Assembly: GCF_900110485.1 (NCBI RefSeq)
Contig: NZ_FODY01000009.1
Span: 59,181-123,180, forward strand
Source of the DNA: Propionispora vibrioides
Lineage (GTDB): Bacteria > Bacillota > Negativicutes > Propionisporales > Propionisporaceae
DNA length: 64,000 nt
Direction of reading: 5' to 3'
In this document: positions 17,093 to 25,739 of the stretch, piece by piece
How the letters are laid out: the number at the start of each line of letters is the position of its first letter
How positions within the stretch are numbered: the first letter of the stretch is position 1
The notes under the pieces: model-generated
What the model saw: only the letters and a program-made list of their open reading frames with translations
Database searches by the model: none
Told to the model about the DNA's origin: nothing
Position numbers and translations under genes: made by a program

Positions 17093-19519
17093 TCAGTGGT
17101 TTTCCAGTGTGGCAAAAAAAGCCGATAAATCCTCCGCCGGCATGGGCGGACTGAATAAGTAGCCTTGCACGATGGGACAGGCGTATTTTTTCAGACAGTT
17201 GAATTGATCCAGTGTTTCCACGCCTTCGGCAACGGCACTAATCCGCAGGTGTCGGGCCAAATCCAGGATGGTCTGCAAAATGGCTTCGTTGTCGATATTG
17301 GTCGGGACATCCTGAATAAACGTTTTGTCAATTTTCAGTACGTCGATTGGGAAACTTCGTAAGTACATGAGCGAAGAATAGCCGATGCCGAAATCATCCA
17401 AGGCCAGGCGTACCCCCATGGCCCGCAGCGAGTTCATGATCGGCAGCACCAGATCGGCGTGAGTCAGGGCTACCGTTTCCGTGATCTCCAACTCCAGGCA
17501 CTCCGGTGACAGGCCAGTCTCTTCCAATACATGGCGGACTTTGGCCAGGAACGAGGGGTGCTGCAACTGTTTAACCGATATATTGACGGAAATGCGGACC
17601 GGAATCTGGCCACCCCGCTGCCAGGTGGCGCACTGCCGGCAGGCGGCGTCCAGCACCCAGTCGCCAATGAGTACGATCAGGCCGGTTTCCTCGGCCAACG
17701 GAATGAAGGTGCCGGGATAGAGCAGGCCGCGGTTGGGATGCTGCCAGCGAACGAGTGCCTCGACCCCGATAATGTGGGCGTCACTGGTAATCTGGGGCTG
17801 ATAGTGAAGCACGAATTCCTGCTGATTGATGGCCTGGTGCAGCTCGGCTTCCAGGATTAGTTTGTCCAGGCAGGCGGCATGCATTTCTTCATCAAAGAAA
17901 TGGTATCTGTTTTTTCCCTTCTGCTTGGCCTCGTACATAGCCATATCGGCGGCCTTGATCAGGGAGTCGGCGTCCTGGCCGTCTTTGGGATACATGGCAA
18001 TGCCTACGCTGGCTGAAACATGTAGGTCGTTGCCGTTGAAGTTCCAGGAACTGTTGATGGCTTCAATGGCTGCCTGGATGATGCCAGCGATATGATTATA
18101 GTCCTGAACCTGTGGGAGCAGCAGAATGAACTCATCACCGCCCAGCCGGTAGATCTGGCCGATGCCTTTCAGACAGCGCTGCAGCCGGAGAGAAACTTCT
18201 CTTAAAAATGCATCGCCCGTCGAGTGGCCCATGCCATCGTTGATGCGTTTGAAATCGTCAAGATCAAAAAAAGCGATGGCAAATTGTTCGCCCAGTTTGT
18301 CTTCCCGGTGTTTACGGGTATCGATATGATCAATCAACTGCAACCGGTTGGGCAGCTTGGTCAGTGTATCATGATAGGCGAGATGAAGCACGGCTTTTTC
18401 CGTTTCCTGCAGTTCATGGACCTTTTTTTCCAATATTTCGGTGCGTTCTTTGACAATCCGTTTTAGTTTGGAATTGAAGAGCATAAAGGCCAGCAAAGCG
18501 AGGGAGAGGAGGCCGATGATGACGAACAGCGGCAGGATAACAGTGCGGTATCCCGCAGAACCGCCGGTGTCATTGACATTGTATAGAAAGTTTTCTAAGG
18601 CAAAGCCCGGCTTCAACAGACCGAAGCGCTGATGAATTTCTACGATTTTGGCCCAGCGGCCGGGATTCATATGTCCCAGTTCCACGTAATCGGGCAGAAT
18701 AATCTTATTCATCTCATTGGCCTCAAAACGAAGCCTTTCCGGTGAGAGGGAGGGATTGTACTTGGCCAGAATGAGGCCGATCAATTCCTCCTGGTGGTTC
18801 ATGGCGTATTCCCAGCCTTTTAAACTGGCGCGGGTAAAGCGCTTTACCAGGTCCGGATCGGCCTGAATGGTATTGTCCGTAGTAAACAGACAATCGCCAT
18901 AATAGTCGATTCCGTAATTGATCGGATTGATCACGTGAACAGGCAAGCCTTGCTGTTGCAAGGAAAATAACTCCGCCGTGCTGTAGCCGGTGATGGCGTC
19001 CACTTTTCCGCCGCTGAGAGCAGCCAGGTCCCAATTGTGCGAAAGTAAGGTTACCTGGTTGGAATCAATGCCTTCGTTATTAAGCATCGCCAAAATGTCG
19101 GTGCTTTGCTCAGGCACCAGCATAATCTGCTTATGTTTCAGATCATGAGGAGAAAGGATGCCTGCATCCTGGCGGCTGATTAAAACCTGGGGTGAGTGCT
19201 GAAAGATGGCGGCGATTACTTTTATCGGGGCGCCCCGATCGCGGGCAAGCAGGAGTGATGTATTATCAACGCCGAAAGCGGCGTGGCCGTCCACTACTTC
19301 CTGTACCGGATTGATGCCCGGATAGCCTTCTTTTAACAGGACCGTCAAGCCTTCTTCCCGGTAGAAGCCTTTTTCGATGGCGGCATAATATCCGGCGAAT
19401 TGAAACTGATGGGTCCATTTTAATTGTAAAGTTACCGTTTCGGCATGGCTAGTGTAGGGAAGGAAGATAGTGATACATAATGTGATAAAAAATAATAGCG
19501 GCTTTAATAAGGCGGACAC
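17093..19519 (-). CDS. Periplasmic-sensor cyclic-di-GMP enzyme (NMT1/THI5-like SBP + GGDEF + EAL)
   Basis: An 808-residue membrane protein. A GTG start is chosen because GGAGG lies eight bases upstream and a clean signal peptide ending SHA follows at once. Residues about 28-310 form an NMT1/THI5-like solute-binding domain (VTLQLKWTHQFQFAGYYAAIEKGFY). A transmembrane helix lies near 326-348, then a short coiled coil. The GGDEF domain (motif GGDEF at 460-464) looks intact, with no clear RxxD inhibitory site, and the EAL domain (EAL at 587-589, later ALDDFGIGYSS) keeps its metal-binding motifs. It probably couples binding of a small periplasmic ligand, perhaps a pyrimidine or thiamine-like compound, to synthesis or breakdown of cyclic di-GMP. 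It is monocistronic. Confidence 0.9.
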   Translation of the reverse strand: MSALLKPLLFFITLCITIFLPYTSHAETVTLQLKWTHQFQFAGYYAAIEKGFYREEGLTVLLKEGYPGINPVQEVVDGHAAFGVDNTSLLLARDRGAPIKVIAAIFQHSPQVLISRQDAGILSPHDLKHKQIMLVPEQSTDILAMLNNEGIDSNQVTLLSHNWDLAALSGGKVDAITGYSTAELFSLQQQGLPVHVINPINYGIDYYGDCLFTTDNTIQADPDLVKRFTRASLKGWEYAMNHQEELIGLILAKYNPSLSPERLRFEANEMNKIILPDYVELGHMNPGRWAKIVEIHQRFGLLKPGFALENFLYNVNDTGGSAGYRTVILPLFVIIGLLSLALLAFMLFNSKLKRIVKERTEILEKKVHELQETEKAVLHLAYHDTLTKLPNRLQLIDHIDTRKHREDKLGEQFAIAFFDLDDFKRINDGMGHSTGDAFLREVSLRLQRCLKGIGQIYRLGGDEFILLLPQVQDYNHIAGIIQAAIEAINSSWNFNGNDLHVSASVGIAMYPKDGQDADSLIKAADMAMYEAKQKGKNRYHFFDEEMHAACLDKLILEAELHQAINQQEFVLHYQPQITSDAHIIGVEALVRWQHPNRGLLYPGTFIPLAEETGLIVLIGDWVLDAACRQCATWQRGGQIPVRISVNISVKQLQHPSFLAKVRHVLEETGLSPECLELEITETVALTHADLVLPIMNSLRAMGVRLALDDFGIGYSSLMYLRSFPIDVLKIDKTFIQDVPTNIDNEAILQTILDLARHLRISAVAEGVETLDQFNCLKKYACPIVQGYLFSPPMPAEDLSAFFATLENH

Positions 19520-19731
19520 GGATAAAACCTCCAGGAAAGTAAAGTGGAAAAGAAAGGGATGTTGCAGAATCTTGGTTTTATTGCCAAATTGCGTCAATTG
19601 TGATATTCGCTATGATTCCTGGGCTACCCTTTTAAAAAAGCTAAAGTATTTACAGATTCTTTAGAAAAATTTATTCTCCCTATGCCTTGCGCCGGTACAG
19701 GAGCCTGATAGTATCCTTTAGGATAGTAACC

Positions 19732-19788
19732 TACCAATTGGTAAGTTCTTGTTAAGCGGCTTGCCAGCAGGTACTATTATAAATAGTA
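19732..19788 (+). promoter_or_regulatory. LUD-gene promoter with palindromic operator candidates
   Basis: TTGTTA (19749), 17 bases, TACTAT (19772) form a promoter. The perfect palindrome TACCAATTGGTA (19732-19743) abuts the -35 region, and TACTAT/ATAGTA forms a second inverted repeat over the -10. Another short palindrome, ATCC-TTTA-GGAT, lies at 19713. These are candidate regulator sites; the regulator is unknown. Confidence 0.5.
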
Positions 19789-19808
19789 ACCATATAAGGA
19801 GGAGCAAC

Positions 19809-20450
19809 ATGGAAACAGTAAAGCAATGGCATCAGGCGGCTGTCGGCCAACGGGTTGTGGCAGCGTTGCAGAAAAACGATTTTGACGCCCGGTATGTGTC
19901 TACCTTGGCGGAGGCGGCCGATTTCATCATGGAGCAGGTAAGTCCAGGTATGAAAGTGGGCTTTGGCGGTTCGATGACCATCAAGGACATGGGCATACAG
20001 GAAAAGGTCCAGGCTGCCGGTGGTACCGTTCTGGATCATGGGACGCCGGGACTGACACGGGAAGAAGCGGTGGCAGTGGCCAGAGAGGAATTGCTTAGCG
20101 ATCTCTATCTGTGCAGCAGCAACGCGGTTACCTTAGACGGCAGGCTGGTGAATATCGACGGGATGGGAAACCGGGTGAGTGCGCTCAGCTTCGGTCCGAA
20201 AAAAGTGATTGTGGTGCTGGGCATCAATAAAGTGTGCCAGGATGAAGCGGCGGCTTTTGAACGGCTGGAAACGATTGCTTCTCCCATGAACAACAAACGG
20301 CTGGACATCCCTAATCCCTGCACCAAAACCGGGGTTTGCATGGACTGTCAGGGGCCCACTCGTATTTGCCGGGTTTATTCGGTCATCAGAAGAAAACCGG
20401 TGGCAACGGATATGACAGTGGTCATAGTGGGCGAAAACGGCGGTTATTAA
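19809..20450 (+). CDS. LUD-domain protein (lactate-utilisation LutC-like)
   Basis: A 213-residue protein of the LUD family. It has VGFGGSMTIKDMGI (residues about 50-63), LYLCSSNAVTLDGRLVNIDGMGNRVSAL in the core, and a C-terminal GVCMDCQGPTRIC cysteine cluster common in stand-alone clostridial members. LutC relatives take part in lactate oxidation with LutA and LutB, which are not adjacent here, so the role is open. The ATG is six bases after AAGGAGGAG; the frame is open upstream but without a site. Confidence 0.85.
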   Translation: METVKQWHQAAVGQRVVAALQKNDFDARYVSTLAEAADFIMEQVSPGMKVGFGGSMTIKDMGIQEKVQAAGGTVLDHGTPGLTREEAVAVAREELLSDLYLCSSNAVTLDGRLVNIDGMGNRVSALSFGPKKVIVVLGINKVCQDEAAAFERLETIASPMNNKRLDIPNPCTKTGVCMDCQGPTRICRVYSVIRRKPVATDMTVVIVGENGGY

Positions 20451-20452
20451 TT

Positions 20453-20619
20453 TAGGGAACACTGATTTATTCACACCGCGCAGCCAGGCGGATCTTTTTC
20501 CGCCTGGCTGCGTCAGCAAAACCTTGAAATAGGAACCGCTGTTCCTGCGCTTTTACTTCCTTGCCAGCCGAAAAAATCTCTCGCCAGGTCGGCAGGCTCA
20601 TAAAAATCAGCGGTTCCCT
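20453..20619. repeat. Short inverted-repeat element, family 1, copy a
   Basis: The left end, TAGGGAACACTGATTTATTC, is matched in inverse by AAATCAGCGGTTCCCT at the right end. The interior holds a 14-bp stem (CGCAGCCAGGCGGA) and the string GTCAGCAAAACCTT, also found in the copy at 57644. It starts just after the LUD stop codon. Apparent minus-strand frames here are probably not genes. About 166 bp, MITE-like, without a transposase. Confidence 0.75.
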
Positions 20620-20626
20620 CGGTAAT

Positions 20627-20674
20627 AAAATCCCCTGTGAAAAACCAGCAATTTGGTTTTTCACAGGGGATTTT
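20627..20674. terminator. Exceptionally long, perfect-stem bidirectional terminator
   Basis: A perfect 21-bp stem: 20627-20647 pairs with 20654-20674 across a six-base loop. The core is TCCCCTGTGAAAAACC, and the outer ends are A and T runs. It lies beyond the repeat element and closes the LUD transcript. Confidence 0.85.
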
Positions 20675-20869
20675 GCTTGCCGGATTATGACTCTGCCACC
20701 CAGGGCAAGGAAGAGGCCGGATCAAGGCATACCAATGAGGCTAACATCTTACCGGCTTGTGTGGTGTGCCGCGGGGATTACCATAATTTAAATGATAGAC
20801 AGATTGGATGAATTTTGATAAAGTGTAATCAAGGACAAGTGTATTTATATGGTGAACAAGATGCAACAC

Positions 20870-20897
20870 TTGTTCTTGAAAAAACAAGGTTGATAAT
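20870..20897 (+). promoter_or_regulatory. Candidate promoter of prkA-yhbH-spoVR
   Basis: TTGTTC, 16 bases, GATAAT, about 32 bases before prkA. It overlaps a CTTGTT/AACAAG inverted repeat. The sigma factor is not clear; the rest of the gap holds only the repeat element and terminator. Confidence 0.4.
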
Positions 20898-20928
20898 AAA
20901 AATGTGGAACTAAAAGGAGGGTCAGCGT

Positions 20929-22857
20929 ATGAATGGTTTTGATTTTGCCAGCATGATTCAAAAAGATCGCAGTGAGAGGAAGCATCAGCAGTTTAGCGGT
21001 ACCTTGCTGGATTATCTGTCGATTGTCAAAGAAAACCCGAAAGTGACTATGCTGGCTCACCAGCGCATGTATGAACTGTTGTCCGGTCCTGGTGCCGAGG
21101 CCGTCAAAACGGAGGAAAACTCCAGACTGAAACGGATTCATGGCAGTACGGTTCTGAAACGGTACGCTTTCTTTGCCAATGATTTTTACGGGATTGACAA
21201 GAGTATCATGCAGTTGATGCGCTATTTCCACTCGGCGGCCCTGAAAGGGGAGGAAGCCCGCCAGGTGCTCTATCTGGTAGGTCCGGTCGGTGCAGGCAAA
21301 TCGTCCTTGATGGAGGCTTTGAAAAAAGCGCTGGAAATGAGTCCGCCCATCTATGTATTGCAGGACTGCCCGATGCGGGAAGAACCGCTGCATTTAATAC
21401 CCAAACACTTAAGGCCCCAGTTTGAAGAATTGCTGGGTATAAAAATAGAAGGTGATCTTTGTCCCGTTTGCCGTCACCGGTTAAAGCATGAATTTCACGG
21501 GGAATATGAGAAGTTTCCCGTGACCATGTCCGAATTCTCCATCCGTTCCCGCAAGGGCGTCGGGGTGGTGCCGCCGGTAGACCCCAACAACCAGGATACC
21601 TCAGTGCTATCCGGTTCGGTGGACATATCCAAGATGGACCTGTATGCTGAAGATGATCCGCGGGTTATGGCCCTGAACGGGGCTTTTAATGTGGGTAACC
21701 GGGGCATTGTGGAATTTATTGAAGTCTTTAAGAATGATGTGGAGTATCTGCACACCATGATCACCGCCACTCAGGAAAAATCCATTCCCTCCCCGGGCAA
21801 GGGTTCGATGATTTACTTTGACGGAATCATCCTGGCCCACTCCAATGAATCGGAATGGAACCGTTTCAAATCGGACCACACCAACGAGGCTATTCTGGAC
21901 CGGATTGTCAAGGTGGAAGTACCCTATTGCCTGGAACTGGATGAAGAGGTCAAGATTTACCGCAAAATCCTGAAAAACAGTTCCTTTGCGGCCCATATCG
22001 CGCCGCATACCATCGAAGTGGCCTCCATGTTCGCCATTCTCAGCCGGCTGACGCCGTCAGCCAAAGTGGATGCCCTGACCAAGCTGAAAATTTACAATGG
22101 TGAGGAAATTGTGGAGAAAGGCTCCACCAAGAAGGTTGATGTGACTGAACTGCGGGATGAAGCTCGGCGGGAAGGCATGAGCGGTATATCCACCCGGTTT
22201 ATTATGAAAGCGCTGGGGGCCGCGCTGGCCGAAGCGGAAAACGACTGCATCAATCCGATTGCCGTGCTGGATACGCTGGTCAAAGCGGTGAAGGATATGG
22301 CGGTGGCTGACGATGAAAGGAAGCGGTACCTGAGCTTCTTGCAGGATGTGCTAAAAAAAGAATACAACAAGATTCTGGAAAAAGAAGTGACCAAGGCGTT
22401 TATTCACGGCTACCAGGAGCAGGCCGAAAGTCTGTTCAACAACTACCTGGACCATGCCGAGGCGTTTGTTAATGCCACTAAGATCAAGGACCGCAACACC
22501 GGCGAGGAATTGGAACCGGATGTGAAGTTTTTGCAATCCATTGAGGAGCAGATCGGCATTGGCGGTACGGCGGCCCTTGGGTTCCGGCAGGATGTGACGG
22601 CTTATATGTTTTCCCTGCTGAGGAACGGTGCCAAGATCGACTATCGCAGTTACGAGCCGCTTAAGGAAGCTATAGAGAAGAAGCTGACCGTTTCGGTGAA
22701 AGAACTGTCGCGCGTGGTAACCAAAGCCAGAGTGCGCGACGGCGAACAGGACGGGAAGTATAACGCTATGGTGGAGGAAATGAAACGAAACGGCTATTGC
22801 GATCATTGCTGCAATGTCATTCTAAAATACGCCGCCAATAATCTTTGGAAGGATTAA
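20929..22857 (+). CDS. prkA: PrkA serine protein kinase / AAA+ protein
   Basis: A 642-residue cytosolic protein. The N-terminal half is an AAA+ domain with Walker A GPVGAGKSS (residues 118-126), and the C-terminal region is the PrkA kinase-like domain. CPVCRHRL (near 177) and the terminal GYCDHCC carry paired cysteines that may bind metal. PrkA/YeaG proteins act in sporulation in Bacillus and in nutrient-stress adaptation in enterobacteria, and recent work also assigns ATP-dependent protease activity to them. AAAGGAGGG gives a strong start. It heads the conserved prkA-yhbH-spoVR operon. Confidence 0.95.
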   Translation: MNGFDFASMIQKDRSERKHQQFSGTLLDYLSIVKENPKVTMLAHQRMYELLSGPGAEAVKTEENSRLKRIHGSTVLKRYAFFANDFYGIDKSIMQLMRYFHSAALKGEEARQVLYLVGPVGAGKSSLMEALKKALEMSPPIYVLQDCPMREEPLHLIPKHLRPQFEELLGIKIEGDLCPVCRHRLKHEFHGEYEKFPVTMSEFSIRSRKGVGVVPPVDPNNQDTSVLSGSVDISKMDLYAEDDPRVMALNGAFNVGNRGIVEFIEVFKNDVEYLHTMITATQEKSIPSPGKGSMIYFDGIILAHSNESEWNRFKSDHTNEAILDRIVKVEVPYCLELDEEVKIYRKILKNSSFAAHIAPHTIEVASMFAILSRLTPSAKVDALTKLKIYNGEEIVEKGSTKKVDVTELRDEARREGMSGISTRFIMKALGAALAEAENDCINPIAVLDTLVKAVKDMAVADDERKRYLSFLQDVLKKEYNKILEKEVTKAFIHGYQEQAESLFNNYLDHAEAFVNATKIKDRNTGEELEPDVKFLQSIEEQIGIGGTAALGFRQDVTAYMFSLLRNGAKIDYRSYEPLKEAIEKKLTVSVKELSRVVTKARVRDGEQDGKYNAMVEEMKRNGYCDHCCNVILKYAANNLWKD

Positions 22858-22899
22858 CGCCGGAATTGGGCTGCTGTCCGGAGAAAGGAGGAAGCAAGC

Positions 22900-24072
22900 A
22901 TGGCTCTTTTCAAAGAAGGAAGCCTCACCTCATCTGACCGTTCGCAATGGGACCGGAAGCGGCACAGACAATTGGTGGAGGAAGCCATTAAGAAAAACAT
23001 GGGCGGCATTATTGCCGAGGAAAGCATCATCGGCCAGGACGGGAATAAAAAGATCAAGATTCCGGTCAAGGGAATCAAGGAATACCAGTTTATTTACGGT
23101 AAAAATACGCCGGGAACAGGTTCGGGCAGCGGCGGCGAACAGCGGGGGCAGGTTGTCGGCAAGGACGGGGAACAGCAAGGGCCGGGACAAGGTGCTCAGG
23201 CGGGCAACGAGGCCGGTGAGGATATTTTTGAAACGGAAATTACCCTGGATGAACTGGTGCAATATCTGTTCGAGGATTTGCAATTGCCTGATATGGAACG
23301 CAAAAAATTCTCGGTGGTGGAAACCGAGCGGAAGGTTAAGCTGTCCGGCTATCAGAAGAAAGGCATTCCGCCGCGGCTGGCTAAAAAGCGGACGCTGACG
23401 GAAAAAATCAAGCGGGTCAAATCAGGCTTGCGGGCAGCAGAAGGTATATGCGAGAGTGAAGAGCGGCAGGGCTTTATCGAAGACGATCTCCGCTATCGCC
23501 GGGTGAAAAACGAAATCCACCGCAACTCCAACGGAGTGGTTATCTGCATTATGGATACGTCGGGCTCGATGGACCAGACCCGCAAATATCTGGCCCGGAG
23601 CTTTTACTTCTTGTTATATCAGTTTGTCCGGTACCGCTACGAGCAGGTCGAGGTGGTTTTCATCGCCCATACGACAGAAGCGAAAGAAGTGGACGAGCAG
23701 GAATTTTTCCACAAAGGGGAATCGGGCGGCACCTTTATCAGCAGCGGCTATGCCAAGGCACTGGAGATCATTGAGGAGCGCTACAATCCGGCAGTCTGGA
23801 ATATTTACGCTTTTCACTGCTCTGACGGCGATAACTGGGAGCAGGACGACGCCAAGGCCGTTGAACTGGCTGGGAAACTATGCGAATTATGCAATCTGTT
23901 CGGTTATGGTGAAGTGGCGGCCCATCATGGCTACAGCACCATTCGCCGCAAATTTCAGGAGCAGTTGAATCAGGATAATTTCATCATGGCGCAGATGCAG
24001 ACCAAAGAGGATGTATGGCCGGCCTTTAAACGGATTTTGGAGAAAGAAGGGGCGGGAGGTGAGGCTACATGA
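22900..24072 (+). CDS. yhbH: YhbH/YeaH-family DUF444 protein (von Willebrand A-like)
   Basis: A 390-residue soluble protein. The N-terminal 60 residues contain RSQWDRKRHRQLVEEAIKKNM, typical of DUF444. A low-complexity Gly/Gln stretch lies near 70-105. The C-terminal half is a von Willebrand A fold with a metal-ion site (IMDTSGSMDQ, then SGGTFISSGY). It is the invariant partner of PrkA and SpoVR, and is required for normal sporulation in Bacillus. GAAAGGAGG precedes the ATG, and its end overlaps spoVR by four bases. Confidence 0.95.
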   Translation: MALFKEGSLTSSDRSQWDRKRHRQLVEEAIKKNMGGIIAEESIIGQDGNKKIKIPVKGIKEYQFIYGKNTPGTGSGSGGEQRGQVVGKDGEQQGPGQGAQAGNEAGEDIFETEITLDELVQYLFEDLQLPDMERKKFSVVETERKVKLSGYQKKGIPPRLAKKRTLTEKIKRVKSGLRAAEGICESEERQGFIEDDLRYRRVKNEIHRNSNGVVICIMDTSGSMDQTRKYLARSFYFLLYQFVRYRYEQVEVVFIAHTTEAKEVDEQEFFHKGESGGTFISSGYAKALEIIEERYNPAVWNIYAFHCSDGDNWEQDDAKAVELAGKLCELCNLFGYGEVAAHHGYSTIRRKFQEQLNQDNFIMAQMQTKEDVWPAFKRILEKEGAGGEAT

Positions 24073-25367
24073 CGGCGGAATATACGCTGCAGCAGCTGAC
24101 CGACTGGAACGGGCGCATTGAGGAATATGTCCGGGAAAGCGGACTTGACTGCTATGAACAGCATTTTGAGATTTGCAGCTACGAAGATATGCTCTGTTAT
24201 GAAGCCTATGTGGGCATGCCGTCCCACTATCCCCACTGGAGCTACGGCAAGGCATATGAACGGCAAAAGACCTTCTATCAGCACAATCTGAGCGGACTGC
24301 CCTATGAAATGGTCATTAACTCCGATCCCTGCCTGGCCTATCTCATGAAGGATAATACGTTGCTGCTGCAGATTCTGACCATGGCCCATGTGTACGGGCA
24401 TAATGACTTTTTTAAGAACAACCGCCTGTTCCGTCGTGATACCCGGGCCGAACTGACGCTGGAGGTCTTTAAAGCCCATGCCGGCCGGGTACGTGCTTAC
24501 ATTCAGGACCCCAGCATTGGCCCTGAAGCGGTGGAGCGGGTTTTGGATGCTGCTCATGCCCTGCGGTTTCAAACCTCCCGTAACGGACCGGGCAAACTGC
24601 CTGACCGGGATACGCTGCGCCGGGAGGCGCAGGAAGCCATACCGGAGCGGCTGCAGAACGATCTGTTGGGCTTCCTGGCCGAGCGGGGGCGCTTGACCGA
24701 CTGGGAACGGGACCTGGTAAGCCTGGTTCGTGAGGAAGCACTGTATTTTATTCCCCAGATCGAAACCAAGATTATGAACGAAGGCTGGGCCAGCTATTGG
24801 CACTATCAGATTTTGCAAAAGCTGGAGCTGCCTCAGGCGCTGCACCTGGAGTTCCTGCAGCGGCACAATCTGGTGATTCGGCCCCATCAAGGCCGGGTCA
24901 ATCCGTATTTTATCGGCTTCAAGCTATTTGAATACCTGGATAAGACGCTGGGCCGCGAACAGATATTCCGGGTACGGGCCGAGGAACGGGATCAGTCGTT
25001 TTTGCGGCGCTACCTGACCAGAGAACTGTGCGAGGAGTTGCACCTTTTCGTTTATCAGAAACAGGGTGATGATATAGTGGTCACCGAAGTGCCCGATGAA
25101 GAAGGCTGGAAACAGGTCAGAGATGAGTTGGCCGGTTCGGTCGGGGTGGGGGGCATGCCTGCCATCACGCCGAAGAAGGTCGACCAGGGCACGCTTATTC
25201 TGGAGCACCAATATGACGGCCGGGAACTGGAACTGAATTATGCCCGGGAAACCCTGAAATACGCCGCCCGTCTTTGGGGCGGCACGGTGAAGCTGCCTAC
25301 CGTTATTGACGGCAAGGCCAGACAGTTGAGCAGTGACGAGATGCCGGAGATCAAAGGAAGGTTGTAA
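24069..25367 (+). CDS. spoVR: SpoVR-family protein
   Basis: A 432-residue cytosolic protein of the SpoVR/YcgB family, involved in spore cortex formation in Bacillus. Motifs include HFEICSYEDMLCYEAYVGMPSHYPHW-like text, here near residues 33-60, AHVYGHNDFFKNN, and NEGWASYWHYQI, rich in His and acidic residues that suggest a metal site. It is translationally coupled to yhbH through an ATGA overlap, with GGGAGGTGAGG upstream. The trio supports an endospore-forming host. Confidence 0.95.
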   Translation: MTAEYTLQQLTDWNGRIEEYVRESGLDCYEQHFEICSYEDMLCYEAYVGMPSHYPHWSYGKAYERQKTFYQHNLSGLPYEMVINSDPCLAYLMKDNTLLLQILTMAHVYGHNDFFKNNRLFRRDTRAELTLEVFKAHAGRVRAYIQDPSIGPEAVERVLDAAHALRFQTSRNGPGKLPDRDTLRREAQEAIPERLQNDLLGFLAERGRLTDWERDLVSLVREEALYFIPQIETKIMNEGWASYWHYQILQKLELPQALHLEFLQRHNLVIRPHQGRVNPYFIGFKLFEYLDKTLGREQIFRVRAEERDQSFLRRYLTRELCEELHLFVYQKQGDDIVVTEVPDEEGWKQVRDELAGSVGVGGMPAITPKKVDQGTLILEHQYDGRELELNYARETLKYAARLWGGTVKLPTVIDGKARQLSSDEMPEIKGRL

Positions 25368-25377
25368 AGCGGGTTGA

Positions 25378-25412
25378 GAGAACCTGACCAAGGTGGTCAG
25401 GTTCTTTTTTTG
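25378..25412 (+). terminator. Terminator after spoVR
   Basis: AGAACCTGACCA pairs with TGGTCAGGTTCT across a three-base loop, followed by a run of Ts. Confidence 0.9.
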
Positions 25413-25455
25413 CCGATTGATTTGATCGAGGAATAAATTTTTTCTATTTGATTTA

Positions 25456-25484
25456 TTGACGAAAAAATATTTCTTTGATATGCT
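25456..25484 (+). promoter_or_regulatory. Promoter and probable RpiR operator
   Basis: TTGACG, 17 bases, TATGCT. Overlapping it is GAAA-AAATA-TTTC, an inverted repeat of the type bound by RpiR/MurR regulators. The gene lies about 250 bases downstream because a repeat element intervenes. Confidence 0.6.
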
Positions 25485-25525
25485 TAAGTCAAGAGCTAAC
25501 CGGAGCGGCGGAGCTTGGGCGGCCA

Positions 25526-25688
25526 TAGTGGTCTGAAACCCCTAATACTATAGTGTTCTTACGAGATCTTTTCCGCCCTGCGTTGTTGTCGTCGGCTTAC
25601 ATATTCCCGATATGTGCGCCTCCTCCGCCTCGCAGGACGAAAAATCTCTCGCAATTCATCCTATTGCTTTAGAGTTTTCAGACCACTA
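25526..25688. repeat. Short inverted-repeat element, family 2, copy a
   Basis: The ends TAGTGGTCTGAAA and TTTCAGACCACTA are perfect 13-bp inverted repeats, and most of the 163-bp interior is imperfectly self-complementary around ACATATTCCCGATATGT. TA at each end may be a target duplication. It sits between the promoter at 25456 and the RpiR gene. The layout and several interior strings recur at 36702. Confidence 0.8.
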
Positions 25689-25739
25689 GGTTTGACAACT
25701 GCGCCGGAACCGTTAGCAGAGGAATGGAGGACGGTGTGT

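Noticed and set aside
20467-20725. Overlapping minus-strand frames of 65-70 residues
   Set aside because: They fall inside repeat element copy a and its neighbouring hairpin, with no ribosome-binding site or recognisable domain.
23970-24890. 306-residue open frame on the minus strand
   Set aside because: It lies opposite yhbH and spoVR, which have strong motifs and binding sites; it has none and is a codon-bias shadow.
25614-25739. N-terminal extension of the RpiR protein
   Set aside because: The extra 42 codons lie in the inverted-repeat element; a good site and the family start are at 25740.
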